From NCBI GenBank assembly GCA_021807465.1, contig JAKBCX010000086.1, positions 1 through 6,704 of the forward strand: a stretch of 6,704 bases of DNA. Direction: 5' to 3'. This document shows, in pieces, positions 6,377 to 6,704 of the stretch (the first letter of the stretch is position 1; each line of letters starts with the position of its first letter). A program made the position numbers and the translations under genes. Under the pieces are notes generated by a model. The model saw only the letters and a list, made by a program, of their open reading frames with translations. It ran no database searches and was not told the origin of the DNA. This DNA is from Pseudomonadota bacterium. Its GTDB lineage: Bacteria; Pseudomonadota; Alphaproteobacteria; Acetobacterales; Acetobacteraceae.

Positions 6377-6704
6377 GCGCCCGGCGCCCCAAATGTGAGC
6401 TTCGGCGCAAGCGCGCGCGTCGCGGCCAGAAACACCTTGGCCGCTTCCGGCGCCCAGATATGAAAATGCGAGCCGCGGCCTAAAAAACACACTACCTCGC
6501 TCAACCCCGCCTCGGCCGCCAAATGGTCCGGGATCATAATCCGCCCCTGCCCGTCCAGCTCCAGCTCCACCGCATCCGAATAGATCTTGGTCGCCCAGCC
6601 CTGCCGTTCCGGGTCAGTCTCGGCCATGGCGGCCAACTCCTGCTCGTATTTCGCATAGCTCGGCATCGGCCAGCCTTCCACGCAGCCGGCAATCAGCGAG
6701 GGGC
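6373..6704 (-). CDS. mraZ: MraZ, transcriptional regulator of the dcw cluster (5' end cut by window edge)
   Basis: MraZ is a small AbrB/SpoVT-type DNA-binding protein that forms a ring-shaped oligomer and, in E. coli, represses its own dcw promoter. The frame is open to the right edge and gives the last 109 residues. Full-length MraZ has about 145-165, so the first AbrB-like repeat and the true start are outside the window. What remains begins in the linker after repeat one (VEGWPMPSYAKYEQEL, 8-23). It then contains the second repeat: YSDAVELELDGQGRIMIPDHLAAEAGL (41-67), with the family's D-GRI-IP core, and VVCFLGRGSHFHIWAPEAA (70-88). A GTG at 6681 could be mistaken for the start of a 102-residue protein, but conserved MraZ sequence crosses it. 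The stop overlaps the rsmH ATG as ATGA. The promoter and repeated MraZ-binding boxes should lie upstream, beyond the window. Confidence 0.93.
   Translation of the reverse strand, partial: PSLIAGCVEGWPMPSYAKYEQELAAMAETDPERQGWATKIYSDAVELELDGQGRIMIPDHLAAEAGLSEVVCFLGRGSHFHIWAPEAAKVFLAATRALAPKLTFGAPGA

Noticed and set aside
6377..6490. A longer RsmH start at the GTG at 6490
   Set aside because: The extra 38 residues do not resemble RsmH and cover mraZ coding sequence. The ATG at 6376 begins with the family N-terminus and forms an ATGA overlap with mraZ.
6373..6681. mraZ as a complete 102-residue gene starting at the GTG at 6681
   Set aside because: The frame continues open to the window edge, and the first AbrB-like repeat expected in MraZ is missing, so the gene is cut by the edge, not short.
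1..6704. Mobile element, CRISPR array, tRNA, phage or defence genes
   Set aside because: The whole window is accounted for by six contiguous dcw genes. I saw no direct or inverted repeat set, integrase or transposase motif, or RNA gene.

Overview
The window is a 6.7-kb internal slice of a division and cell wall (dcw) cluster. All genes lie on the minus strand, so the biological reading direction is from position 6704 down to 1. In that order the genes are mraZ (5' end cut by the window edge), rsmH (mraW), ftsL, ftsI (a class B penicillin-binding protein), murE and murF (3' end cut by the other edge). The sequence is GC-rich. The gene order, the alphaproteobacterial style of the RsmH, MurE and MurF motifs, the meso-diaminopimelate type MurE and the enlarged FtsL and FtsI point to a Gram-negative alphaproteobacterium, perhaps Rhodospirillales/Acetobacteraceae. 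That placement comes from memory of the families and is tentative.

Layout: there is no intergenic DNA. mraZ/rsmH, rsmH/ftsL and murE/murF overlap by an ATGA. ftsL/ftsI overlaps by a GTGA. ftsI/murE overlaps by about 14 nt. The block looks like one co-transcribed, translationally coupled unit. No internal promoter or terminator is evident. The promoter and any MraZ operator would lie beyond the right edge, and the next dcw genes (expected mraY, murD and so on) beyond the left edge.

Function: MraZ is the cluster's transcription factor. RsmH methylates 16S rRNA. FtsL and FtsI are inner-membrane divisome proteins; FtsL supports activation of septal synthesis and FtsI cross-links septal peptidoglycan. 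MurE and MurF add meso-diaminopimelate and D-Ala-D-Ala to the UDP-MurNAc peptide in the cytoplasm.

I found no mobile element, CRISPR array, RNA gene or unknown gene system. The points worth a second look are protein-level: a very long Ala/Pro-rich tail on FtsL, a Pro-rich C-terminal tail on FtsI, a MurE with a truncated N-terminus whose start is bounded by a stop codon, several substitutions in normally conserved motifs, and the unbroken chain of gene overlaps.
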